The notes under the pieces are model-generated. The model saw nothing but the letters and a program-made list of their open reading frames with translations, was not told the DNA's origin and did not search any database. From the NCBI GenBank assembly GCA_948099385.1, contig CANUEZ040000129.1:1984001-2048000 (forward strand): 64,000 bases of DNA, in the 5' to 3' direction. The DNA is from Fasciola hepatica (Eukaryota > Platyhelminthes > Trematoda > Plagiorchiida > Fasciolidae). Positions 9,530-21,500 of the stretch are shown here, piece after piece. Position 1 is the first letter of the stretch. Each line of letters begins with the position of its first letter. The position numbers were made by a program, and so were the translations under genes.

Positions 9530-9647
9530 GGCCGCAACACCCGGTATTCCCAGCCGGTCACCCATGCAAATACTAACCGGGCCCGACATTGCTTAACTTC
9601 GGTGATCAGACGAGAACCGGTGTTTCCAACGTGGTATCGTTGCGCTG
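9530..9647 (-). rRNA. 5S rRNA-like sequence (pseudogene or retroelement head)
   Basis: The minus strand gives a 118-nt sequence with the landmarks of 5S rRNA in order: GATACCAC, TCTCGTCTGATCACCGAAG, TTAAGCAATGTCGGGCC, GGTTAGTA, GGGTGACCG and GGGAATACCGGGTG. These include the TFIIIA/pol III internal control boxes (A-box-like TTAAGCAATGTCGG and C-box-like TGCATGGGTGACC). Helix I pairs over CGCAAC/GTTGCG, but the first three positions do not pair. There is no TTTT terminator; the next bases run straight into the leader of the RTE element in the same sense. It is therefore more likely a 5S-derived copy, or a captured pol III head, than a stand-alone 5S gene. Length is close to the usual 119-120 nt. 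Confidence 0.82.
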
Positions 9648-9984
9648 TATAGACGAACTTTGTTGATGCTCTTCAATTACCGAAGTACCCATTGTAGCAG
9701 CGCAGAGGGATTTACCTGAAGGTCGTTGACGCAGGAACCTAGACCTATCAACTAGGTCAAGCCGCCAGTCTTGTGACCTGACCTGATTGTGACACAAGCG
9801 CTGCAAAACTCATACATGATGTGCACAGGGATGCCGGGGGAAATACGTGTTATTGCAGATGTCTTACAATGCAATACTCGCCTAAAGAGCTTGCGTGAGG
9901 AGCGCAGCGGAATAACGGTCAAACTGCAGCTACGCTTGACATTCACCGTTCAGTTAAACAATAACGCGTGTTAAACAAATGAAC
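9648..9984. other. Unassigned sequence between 5S-like segment and CR1-like fragment
   Basis: Short open frames exist on both strands but none shows a recognisable domain. An imperfect palindrome with 7-bp arms, CCGTTCA and TGAACGG around a central ACGCGT, lies at about 9947-9987. The stretch could be the 5' part of the CR1-like element or older intergenic DNA; the sequence does not decide. Confidence 0.4.
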
Positions 9985-10875
9985 GGAGATGATTCTTGCC
10001 AAAGAAAGAGCGATAGATCAAGTCCAGCGTGTCCGGAGGGATTGAGCGTGCACAGAGCTGACTGTGAGGATAGGAGAATAGGAGGAGGAAGAGTACTGTT
10101 GCTAGTAGCCCAATACAATTCAAAATAGAGCACTAAGTGTGACACCCAGTATACAGGCGGTCGCAGCACAGATAAAAATTCGGATTAAGTGGGTGGCGTT
10201 AGTGTGTATATAGGAGCCCATCCTCTGACGCGGAGGAAGATGCGGGTCTGCTAGAATACCTAGCACTATCATCCAGAAACGCGGAAAGGCGTTTAGTCCT
10301 GGGGGATTTTAACGCACCATACATAGACTGGCAAGCAAATTGAGCACCGGCAGGGTCTTTCGGCCAGAGGTTGCTTGATCGCATTGAGGACAGGGCACTG
10401 ACACAGCACATCCACCAGCACAGTAGATGAATGTTTGATCTAGTTATATCCAAATGTTGTGCGGAAGTAGATGAAATCCTTATTGGTGCCCCTCTAGGGA
10501 AAAACGACCAGGGAATATTCAGGTTCAAGTCCCTCGGTCAGAGGGAGGACCTACCAGATTAGTGGCGAGGACCTTCAGGAAATTGGACGAAAGGCGCCTG
10601 ATAGCGATCGCAGAGTTACTAGTTTGGGATATCGAGGGCAAGATGGACGAAATGTGGAGGGTTGTGGGAAGCAACTTACTACGTGTGACGGACGAAGAAG
10701 CTCCGCTTCGCAGGTTCTGGAGAAAAGCCTTACCAGTGTTGGAAAAGCGGTATGACCTGGGCACTGAAGCGCAAGCAGCAAGCATGGCGGAGATTTCAGG
10801 AAACTGGTGGACATGGGCGCTTTATTCAGTACACAGGTAGACCAGTCAGATCTACAGTTCTGAACCGAACTACCC
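9985..10875 (+). mobile_element. CR1-like non-LTR retrotransposon fragment (endonuclease and linker), broken
   Basis: The plus-strand frame around 10203-10440 reads CVYRSPSS, then EYLALSSRNAERRLVLGDFN and APYIDWQAN, followed by FGQRLLDRIEDRAL and FDLVISKCCAEVDEILIGAP. The VYRSP and GDFN...IDW pair is diagnostic of the endonuclease of CR1/jockey-type elements and distinct from the RTE type. GGGRVLLLV (about 10085) fits the preceding conserved strand. Decay is plain: a TGA after DWQAN near 10341, another stop after HQHSR, a frame change near 10560 to KLDERRLIAIAELLVWDIEG, and a further shift near 10760 to WRRFQETGGHG. The reverse transcriptase is absent; the match ends near 10860. Left limit is approximate. 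Confidence 0.7.
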
Positions 10876-10993
10876 CACCGGTAGCTTCTAGCGGTGTATT
10901 CAATCTGGCTTAGAATACCTGTAGAGTTAGAGCGTCATGTCGATGTTCGACGCGAGCTGTGTCGGAAAATCATGCTAGACAAGAACAATCGAC
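10876..10993 (-). mobile_element. Second, short RTE endonuclease fragment
   Basis: This segment is nearly collinear with 8169-8283 of the larger RTE element. Shared blocks include CAATCTGGCTTAGAATACC (10901; 8193 in the larger copy), TGTAGAGTTAGAGC and GACGCGAGCTGTGTCGGAAA. It covers the end of the endonuclease domain, and on the minus strand keeps a SYRW reading where the larger copy is frameshifted. It is truncated on both sides: CR1-like sequence precedes it and unrelated AT-rich sequence follows at 10994. Confidence 0.8.
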
Positions 10994-11049
10994 GGTAATT
11001 TAGTTTTAATAATTTTTGTCGAAAATAATACTACTGCTCACAATTGCAG

Positions 11050-11200
11050 GCAATTCATCCTGCCTTCTCATGGATTTTCTATATTTTCATGTTTTTTTCA
11101 ATCACAATTACCGATAAAATTCCTCGGCATGTGCTGTTCTTTGAGGAGGGTAGTGGTTTGAAAGTTGATCGAAGCTATCAGCCCATGACATGGCTGAAAT
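11050..11200 (+). pseudogene. Orphan exon-like ORF with hydrophobic segment, cut by the satellite
   Basis: A splice-acceptor-like ATTGCAG (11043-11049) precedes an open frame reading AIHPAFSWIFYIFMFFSITI, then TDKIPRHVLFFEEGSG and YQPMTWLKY, until satellite sequence takes over at 11201; the frame then runs on into satellite to a stop at 11271. The aromatic/aliphatic run of about 16 residues would suit a membrane segment. Base composition and the acceptor suggest a genuine exon of a host gene. I do not recognise the family. No donor is visible before the junction, so the exon appears truncated. A chance ORF is possible. Confidence 0.35.
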
Positions 11201-11758
11201 ATATAGTACCGTTCCGTCACTGGCTTCGAACGGTAACAACCCGCCTCCCACACAGCGATCGACTCCTATGATGGATGACTTCTCTGTAGGGGCCTAAGTA
11301 CAACGAACGCATTCCGTTATGAACAACCTACAGAGCTTGGTTAATATTTGCAATTGAGTAGTAGGAGATTCGATTTGTATATAATATGATTGATCATGCA
11401 GCTTGAACGCTCAACTCACCATTGAAAAGCATGGAAGCACTGTACAGCTGTTTCATCCTTGTTGGGAATGATCAGCAGTGCACATCCACCGAGCCCCCAC
11501 GGGCACTCGAACCCGGGCTGAACGATTGTGAATCGAACACCTTAACCACAAGGCTATCCGGGCTGGCTCTCAACGGTTTGTTCAACATCTACAATACATG
11601 ATATAGCACCGTTCCGTCACTGGCTTCGAACGGTATCAACCCGCCTCCCACACAGCGATCGACTCCTATGATGGATGACTTCTCTGTAGGGGCCTAAGTA
11701 CAACGAACGCATTCCGTTATGAACAACCTACAGAGCTTGGTTAATATTTCCAATTCAG

Positions 11759-12558
11759 TAGTAGGAGATTCGATTTGTATATAATATGATTGATCATGCA
11801 GCTTGAACGCTCAGCTCCCTATTGAAACCCATGGAAGCACTGTACAGCTGTTTCATCCTTGTTGGGAATGATCAGCAGTGCACATCCACCGAGCCCCCAC
11901 GGGCACTCGAACCCGGGCTGAACGATTGTGAATCGAACACCTTAACCACAAGGCTATCCGGGCTGGCTCTCAACGGTTTGTTCAACATCTACACTACATG
12001 ATATAGCACCGTTCCGTCACTGGCTTCGAACGGTATCAACCCGCCTCCCACACAGCGATCGACTCCTATGATGGATGACTTCTCTGTAGGGGCCTAAGTA
12101 CAACGAACGCATTCCGTTATGAACAACCTACAGAGCTTGGTTAATATTTCCAATTCAGTAGTAGGAGATTCGATTTGTATATAATATGATTGATCATGCA
12201 GCTTGAACGCTCAGCTCCCTATTGAAACCCATGGAAGCACTGTACAGCTGTTTCATCCTTGTTGGGAATGATCAGCAGTGCACATCCACCGAGCCCCCAC
12301 GGGCACTCGAACCCGGGCTGAACGATTGTGAATCGAACACCTTAACCACAAGGCTATCCGGGCTGGCTCTCAACGGTTTGTTCAACATCTACACTACATG
12401 ATATAGCACCGTTCCGTCACTGGCTTCGAACGGTAACAACCCGCCTCCCACACAGCGATCGACTCCTATGATGGATGACTTCTCTGTAGGGGCCTAAGTA
12501 CAACGAACGCATTCCGTTATGAACAACCCACAGTCCTTGGTTAATATTTGCAATTGAG
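11759..12558. repeat. Adjacent duplicated units sharing a private variant
   Basis: The two consecutive units starting at 11759 and 12159 share GCTCAGCTCCCTATTGAAACCC at the position where other units read CTCAACTCACCATTGAAAAGC. They are direct evidence of a single-unit duplication near the left edge of the right block. Confidence 0.8.
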
Positions 12559-15500
12559 TAGTAGGAGATTCGATTTGTATATAATATGATTGATCATGCA
12601 GCTTGAACGCTCAACTCACCATTGAAAAGCATGGAAGCACTGTACAGCTGTTTCATCCTTGTTGGGAATGATCAGCAGTGCACATCCACCGAGCCCCCAC
12701 GGGCACTCGAACCCGGGCTGAACGATTGTGAATCGAACACATTAACCACAAGGCTATCCGGGCTGGCTCTCAACGGTTTGTTCAACATCTACACTACATG
12801 ATATAGCACCGTTCCGTCACTGGCTTCGAACGGTAACAACCCGCCTCCCACACAGCGATCGACTCCTATGATGGATGACTTCTCTGTAGGGGCCTAAGTA
12901 CAACGAACGCATTCCGTTATGAACAACCTACAGAGCTTGGTTAATATTTCCAATTGAGTAGTAGGAGATTTGATTTGTATATAATATGATTGATCATGCA
13001 GCTTGAACGCTCAACTCACCATTGAAAAGCATGGAAGCACTGTACAGCTGTTTCATCCCTGTTGGGAATGATCAGCAGTGCACATCCACCGAGCCCCCAC
13101 GGGCACTCGAACCCGGGATGAACGATTGTGAATCGAACACCTTAACCACAAGGCTATCCGGGCTGGCTCTCAACGGTTTGTTCAACATCTACAATACATG
13201 ATATAGCACCGTTCCGTCACTGGCTTCGAACGGTAACAACCCGCCTCCCACACAGCGATCGACTCCTATGATGGATGACTTCTCTGTACGGGCCTAAGTA
13301 CAACGAACGCATTCCGTTATGAACAACCTACAGAGCTTGGTTAATATTTCCAATTGAGTAGTAGGAGATTCGATTTGTATATAATATGATTGATCATGCA
13401 GCTTGAACGCTCAACTCACCATTGAAAAGCATGGAAGCACTGTACAGCTGTTTCATCCTTGTTGGGAATGATCAGCAGTGCACATCCACCGAGCCCCCAC
13501 GGGCACTCGAACCCGGGATGAACGATTGTGAATCGAACACCTTAACCACAAGGCTATCCGGGCTGGCTCTCAACGGTTTGTTCAACATCTACACTACATG
13601 ATATAGCACCGTTCCGTCACTGGCTTCGAACGGTAACAACCCGCCTCCCACACAGCGATCGACTCCTATGATGGATGACTTCTCTGTAGGGGCCTAAGTA
13701 CAACGAACGCATTCCGTTATGAACAACCTACAGAGCTTGGTTAATATTTCCAATTGAGTAGTAGGAGATTCGATTTGTATATAATATGATTGATCATGCA
13801 GCTTGAACGCTTAACTCACCATTGAAAAGCATGGAAGCAATGTACAGCTGTTTCATCCTTGTTGGGAATGATCAGCAGTGCACATCCACCGAGCCCCCAC
13901 GGGCACTCGAACCCGGGATGAACGATTGTGAATCGAACACCTTAACCACAAGGCTATCCGGGCTGGCTCTCAACGGTTTGTTCAACATCTACACTACATG
14001 ATATAGCACCGTTCCGTCACTGGCTTCGAACGGTAACAACCCGCCTCCCACACAGCGATCGACTCCTATGATGGATGACTTCTCTGTAGGGGCCTAAGTA
14101 CAACGAACGCATTCCGTTATGAACAACCTACAGAGCTTGGTTAATATTTCCAATTGAGTAGTGGGAGATTCGATTTGTATATAATATGATTGATCATGCA
14201 GCTTGAACGCTCAACTCACCATTGAAAAGCATGGAAGCACTGTACAGCTGTTTCATCCTTGTTGGGAATGATCAGCAGTGCACATCCACCGAGCCCCCAC
14301 GGGCACTCGAACCCGGGATGAACGATTGTGAATCGAACACCTTAACCACAAGGCTATCCGGGCTGGCTCTCAACGGTTTGTTCAACATCTACACTACATG
14401 ATATAGCACCGTTCCGTCACTGGCTTCGAACGGTAACAACCCGCCTCCCACACAGCGATCGACTCCTATGATGGATGACTTCTCTGTAGGGGCCTAAGTA
14501 CAACGAACGCATTCCGTTATGAACAACCTACAGAGCTTGGTTAATATTTCCAATTGAGTAGTAGGAGATTCGATTTGTATATAATATGATTGATCATGCA
14601 GCTTGAACGCTCAACTCACCATTGAAACCCATGGAAGCACTGTACAGCTGTTTCATCCTTGTTGGGAATGATCAGCAGTGCACATCCACCGAGCCCCCAC
14701 GGGCACTCGAACCCGGGCTGAACGATTGTGAATCGAACACCTTAACCACAAGGCTATCCGGGCTGGCTCTCAACGGTTTGTTCAACATCTACAATACATG
14801 ATATAGCACCGTTCCGTCACTGGCTTCGAACGGTAACAACCCGCCTCCCACACAGCGATCGACTCCTATGATGGATGACTTCTCTGTACGGGCCTAAGTA
14901 CAACGAACGCATTCCGTTATGAACAACCTACAGAGCTTGGTTAATATTTCCAATTGAGTAGTAGGAGATTCGATTTGTATATAATATGATTGATCATGCA
15001 GCTTGAACGCTCAACTCACCATTGAAAAGCATGGAAGCACTGTACAGCTGTTTCATCCTTGTTGGGAATGATCAGCAGTGCACATCCACCGAGCCCCCAC
15101 GGGCACTCGAACCCGGGATGAACGATTGTGAATCGAACACCTTAACCACAAGGCTATCCGGGCTGGCTCTCAACGGTTTGTTCAACATCTACACTACATG
15201 ATATAGCACCGTTCCGTCACTGGCTTCGAACGGTAACAACCCGCCTCCCACACAGCGATCGACTCCTATGATGGATGACTTCTCTGTAGGGGCCTAAGTA
15301 CAACGAACGCATTCCGTTATGAACAACCTACAGAGCTTGGTTAATATTTCCAATTGAGTAGTAGGAGATTCGATTTGTATATAATATGATTGATCATGCA
15401 GCTTGAACGCTCAACTCACCATTGAAAAGCATGGAAGCAATGTACAGCTGTTTCATCCTTGTTGGGAATGATCAGCAGTGCACATCCACCGAGCCCCTAC

Positions 15501-18500
15501 GGGCACTCGAACCCGGGCTGAACGATTGTGAATCGAACACCTTAACCACAAGGCTATCCGGGCTGGCTCTCAACGGTTTGTTCAACATCTACACTACATG
15601 ATATAGCACCGTTCCGTCACTGGCTTCGAACGGTAACAACCCGCCTCCCACACAGCGATCGACTCCTATGATGGATGACTTCTCTGTAGGGGCCTAAGTA
15701 CAACGAACGCATTCCGTTATGAACAACCTACAGAGCTTGGTTAATATTTCCAATTGAGTAGTAGGAGATTCGATTTGTATATAATATGATTGATCATGCA
15801 GCTTGAACGCTCAACTCACCATTGAAAAGCATGGAAGCAATGTACAGCTGTTTCATCCTTGTTGGGAATGATCAGCAGTGCACATCCACCGAGCCCCCAC
15901 GGGCACTCGAACCCGGGATGAACGATTGTGAATCGAACACCTTAACCACAAGGCTATCCGGGCTGGCTCTCAACGGTTTGTTCAACATCTACACTACATG
16001 ATATAGCACCGTTCCGTCACTGGCTTCGAACGGTAACAACCCGCCTCCCACACAGCGATCGACTCCTATGATGGATGACTTCTCTGTAGGGGCCTAAGTA
16101 CAACGAACGCATTCCGTTATGAACAACCTACAGAGCTTGGTTAATATTTCCAATTGAGTAGTAGGAGATTCGATTTGTATATAATATGATTGATCATGCA
16201 GCTTGAACGCTCAACTCACCATTGAAAAGCATGGAAGCACTGTACAGCTGTTTCATCCTTGTTGGGAATGATCAGCAGTGCACATCCACCGAGCCCCCAC
16301 GGGCACTCGAACCCGGGCTGAACGATTGTGAATCGAACACCTTAACCACAAGGCTATCCGGGCTGGCTCTCAACGGTTTGTTCAACATCTACAATACATG
16401 ATATAGCACCGTTCCGTCACTCGCTTCGAACGGTAACAACCCGCCTCCCACACAGCGATCGACTCCTATGATGGATGACTTCTCTGTAGGGGCCTAAGTA
16501 CAACGAACGCATTCCGTTATGAACAACCTACAGAGCTTGGTTGATATTTCCAATTGAGTAGTAGGAGATTCGATTTGTATATAATATGATTGATCATGCA
16601 GCTTGAACGCTCAACTCACCATTGAAAAGCATGGAAGCACTGTACAGCTGTTTCATCCTTGTTGGGAATGATCAGCAGTGCACATCCACCGAGCCCCCAC
16701 GGGCACTCGAACCCGGGCTGAACGATTGTGAATCGAACACCTTAACCACAAGGCTATCCGGGCTGGCTCTCAACGGTTTGTTCAACATCTACACTACATG
16801 ATATAGCACCGTTCCGTCACTGGCTTCGAACGGTAACAACCCGCCTCCCACACAGCGATCGACTCCTATGATGGATGACTTCTCTGTAGGGGCCTAAGTA
16901 CAACGAACGCATTCCGTTATGAACAACCTACAGAGCTTGGTTAATATTTCCAATTGAGTAGTAGGAGATTCGATTTGTATATAATATGATTGATCATGCA
17001 GCTTGAACGCTCAACTCACCATTGAAACCCATGGAATCACTGTACAGATGTTTCATCCTTGTTGGGAATGATCAGCAGTGCACATCCACCGAGCCCCCAC
17101 GGGCACTCGAACCCGGGCTGAACGATTGTGAATCGAACACCTTAACCACAAGGCTATCCGGGCTGGCTCTCAACGGTTTGTTCAACATCTACACTACATG
17201 ATATAGCACCGTTCCGTCACTGGCTTCGAACGGTAACAACCCGCCTCCCACACAGCGATCGACTCCTATGATGGATGACTTCTCTGTAGGGGCCTAAGTA
17301 CAACGAACGCATTCCGTTATGAACAACCTACAGAGCTTGGTTAATATTTCCAATTGAGTAGTAGGAGATTCGATTTGTATATAATATGATTGATCATGCA
17401 GCTTGAACGCTCAACTCACCATTGAAAAGCATGGAAGCACTGTACAGCTGTTTCATCCTTGTTGGGAATGATCAGCAGTGCATATCCACCGAGCCCCCAC
17501 GGGCACTCGAACCCGGGCTGAACGATTGTGAATCGAACACCTTAACCACAAGGCTATCCGGGCTGGCTCTCAACGGTTTGTTCAACATCTACAATACATG
17601 ATATAGCACCGTTCCGTCACTGGCTTCGAACGGTAACAACCCGCCTCCCACACAGCGATCGACTCCTATGATGGATGACTTCTCTGTAGGGGCCTAAGTA
17701 CAACGAACGCATTCCGTTATGAACAACCTACAGAGCTTGGTTAATATTTGCAATTGAGTAGTAGGAGATTCGATTTGTATATAATATGATTGATCATGCA
17801 GCTTGAACGCTCAACTCACCATTGAAAAGCATGGAAGCACTGTACAGCTGTTTCATCCTTGTTGGGAATGATCAGCAGTGCACATCCACCGAGCCCCCAC
17901 GGGCACTCGAACCCGGGCTGAACGATTGTGAATCGAACACCTTAACCACAAGGCTATCCGGGCTGGCTCTCAACGGTTTGTTCAACATCTACACTACATG
18001 ATATAGCACCGTTCCGTCACTGGCTTCGAACGGTAACAACCCGCCTCCCACACAGCGATCGACTCCTATGATGGATGACTTCTCTGTAGGGGCCTAAGTA
18101 CAACGAACGCATTCCGTTATGAACAACCTACAGAGCTTGGTTAATATTTGCAATTGAGTAGTAGGAGATTCGATTTGTATATAATATGATTGATCATGCA
18201 GCTTGAACGCTCAACTCACCATTGAAAAGCATGGAAGCACTGTACAGCTGTTTCATCCTTGTTGGGAATGATCAGCAGTGCACATCCACCGAGCCCCCAC
18301 GGGCACTCGAACCCGGGATGAACGATTGTGAATCGAACACCCTAACCACAAGGCTATTCGGGCTGGCTCTCAACGGTTTGTTCAACATCTACACTACATG
18401 ATATAGCACCGTTCCGTCACTGGCTTCCAACGGTAACAACCCGCCTCCCACACAGCGATCGACTCCTATGATGGATGACTTCTCTGTAGGGGCCTAAGTA

Positions 18501-21500
18501 CAACGAACGCATTCCGTTATGAACAACCTACAGAGCTTGGTTAATATTTCCAATTGAGTAGTAGGAGATTCGATTTGTATATAATATGATTGATCATGCA
18601 GCTTGAACGCTCAACTCACCATTGAAAAGCATGGAAGCACTGTACAGCTGTTTCATCCTTGTTGGGAATGATCAGCAGTGCACATCCACCGAGCCCCCAC
18701 GGGCACTCGAACCCGGGATGAACGATTGTGAATCGAACACCTTAACCACAAGGCTATCCGGGCTGGCTCTCAACGGTTTGTTCAACATCTACACTACATG
18801 ATATAGCACCGTTCCGTCACTGGCTTCCAACGGTAACAACCCGCCTCCCACACAGCGATCGACTCCTATGATGGATGACTTCTCTGTAGGGGCCTAAGTA
18901 CAACGAACGCATTCCGTTATGAACAACCTACAGAGCTTGGTTAATATTTCCAATTGAGTAGTAGGAGATTCGATTTGTATATAATATGATTGATCATGCA
19001 GCTTGAACGCTCAACTCATCATTGAAAATCATGGAAGCACTGTACAGCTGTTTCATCCTTGTTGGGAATGATCAGCAGTGCACATCCACCGAGCCCCCAC
19101 GGGCACTCGAACCCGGGCTGAACGATTGTGAATCGAACACCTTAACCACAAGGCTATCCGGGCTGGCTCTCAACGGTTTGTTCAACATCTACACTACATG
19201 ATATAGCACCGTTCCGTCACTGGCTTCGAACGGTAACAACCCGCCTCCCACACAGCGATCGACTCCTATGATGGATGACTTCTCTGTAGGGGCCTAAGTA
19301 CAACGAACGCATTCCGTTATGAACAACCTACAGAGCTTGGTTAATATTTCCAATTGAGGAGTGGGAGATTCGATTTGTATATAATATGATTGATCATGCA
19401 GCTTGAACGCTCAACTCACCATTGAAAAGCATGGAAGCACTGTACAGCTGTTTCATCCTTGTTGGGAATGATCAGCAGTGCACATCCACCGAGCCCCCAC
19501 GGGCACTCGAACCCGGGCTGAACGATTGTGAATCGAACACCTTAACCACAAGGCTATCCGGGCTGGCTCTCAACGGTTTGTTCAACATCTACACTACATG
19601 ATATAGCACCGTTCCGTCACTGGCTTCGAACGGTAACAACCCGCCTCCCACACAGCGATCGACTCCTATGATGGATGACTTCTCTGTACGGGCCTAAGTA
19701 CAACGAACGCATTCCGTTATGAACAACCTACAGAGCTTGGTTAATATTTGCAATTGAGTAGTAGGAGATTTGATTTGTATGTAATATGATTGATCATGCA
19801 GCTTGAACGCTCAACTCACCATTGAAAAGCATGGAAGCACTGTACAGCTGTTTCATCCCTGTTGGGAATGATCAGCAGTGCACATCCACCGAGCCCCCAC
19901 GGGCACTCGAACCCGGGATGAACGATTGTGAATCGAACACCTTAACCACAAGGCTATCCGGGCTGGCTCTCAACGGTTTGTTCAACATCTACAATACATG
20001 ATAAAGCACCGTTCCGTCACTGGCTTCGAACGGTAACAACCCGCCTCCCACACAGCGATCGACTCCTATGATGGATGACTTCTCTGTAGGGGCCTAAGTA
20101 CAACGAACGCATTCCGGTATGAACAACCTACAGAGCTTGGTTAATATTTCCAATTGAGTAGTAGGAGATTCGATTTGTATATAATATGATTGATCATGCA
20201 GCTTGAACGCTCAACTCACCATTGAAAAGCATGGAAGCACTGTACAGCTGTTTCATCCTTGTTGGGAATGATCAGCAGTGCACGTCCACCGAGCCCCCAC
20301 GGGCACTCGAACCCGGGCTGAACGATTGTGAATCGAACACCTTAACCACAAGGCTATCCGGGCTGGCTCTCAACGGTTTGTTCAACATCTACACTACATG
20401 ATATAGCACCGTTCCGTCACTGGCTTCGAACGGTAACAACCCGCCTCCCACACAGCGATCGACTCCTATGATGGATGACTTCTCTGTAGGGGCCTAAGTA
20501 CAACGAACGCATTCCGTTATGAACAACCCACAGTCCTTGGTTAATATTTGCAATTGAGTAGTAGGAGATTCGATTTGTATGTAATATGATTGATCATGCA
20601 GCTTGAACGCTCAACTCACCATTGAAAAGCATGGAAGCCCTGTACAGCTGTTTCATCCCTGTTGGGAATGATCAGCAGTGCACATCCACCGAGCCCCCAC
20701 GGGCACTCGAACCCGGGATGAACGATTGTGAATCGAACACCTTAACCACAAGGCTATCCGGGCTGGCTCTCAACGGTTTGTTCAACATCTACAATACATG
20801 ATATAGCACCGTTCCGTCACTGGCTTCGAACGGTAACAACCCGCCTCCCACACAGCGATCGACTCCTATGATGGATGACTTCTCTGTAGGGGCCTAAGTA
20901 CAACGAACGCATTCCGTTATGAACAACCTACAGAGCTTGGTTAATATTTGCAATTGAGTAGTAGGAGATTCGATTTGTATATAATATGATTGATCATGCA
21001 GCTTGAACGCTCAACTCACCATTGAAAAGCATGGAAGCACTGTACAGCTGTTTCATCCTTGTTGGGAATGATCAGCAGTGCACATCCACCGAGCCCCCAC
21101 GGGCACTCGAACCCGGGCTGAACGATTGTGAATCGAACACCTTAACCACAAGGCTATCCGGGCTGGCTCTCAACGGTTTGTTCAACATCTACACTACATG
21201 ATATAGCACCGTTCCGTCACTGGCTTCGAACGGTAACAACCCGCCTCCCACACAGCGATCGACTCCTATGATGGATGACTTCTCTGTAGGGGCCTAAGTA
21301 CAACGAACGCATTCCGTTATGAACAACCTACAGAGCTTGGTTAATATTTCCAATTGAGTAGTAGGAGATTCGATTTGTATATAATATGATTGATCATGCA
21401 GCTTGAACGCTCAACTCACCATTGAAACCCATGGAAGCACTGTACAGCTGTTTCATCCTTGTTGGGAATGATCAGCAGTGCACATCCACCGAGCCCCCAC

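Noticed and set aside
9947..9987. Imperfect palindrome as a transposon terminus or replication signal
   Set aside because: Only 7-bp outer arms and a short centre match. There is no transposase and no target-site duplication, so it is not supported beyond chance.
10199..10814. Minus-strand ORFs across the CR1-like fragment
   Set aside because: The plus strand carries the GDFN/VYRSP endonuclease motifs; these minus-strand frames are shadows.
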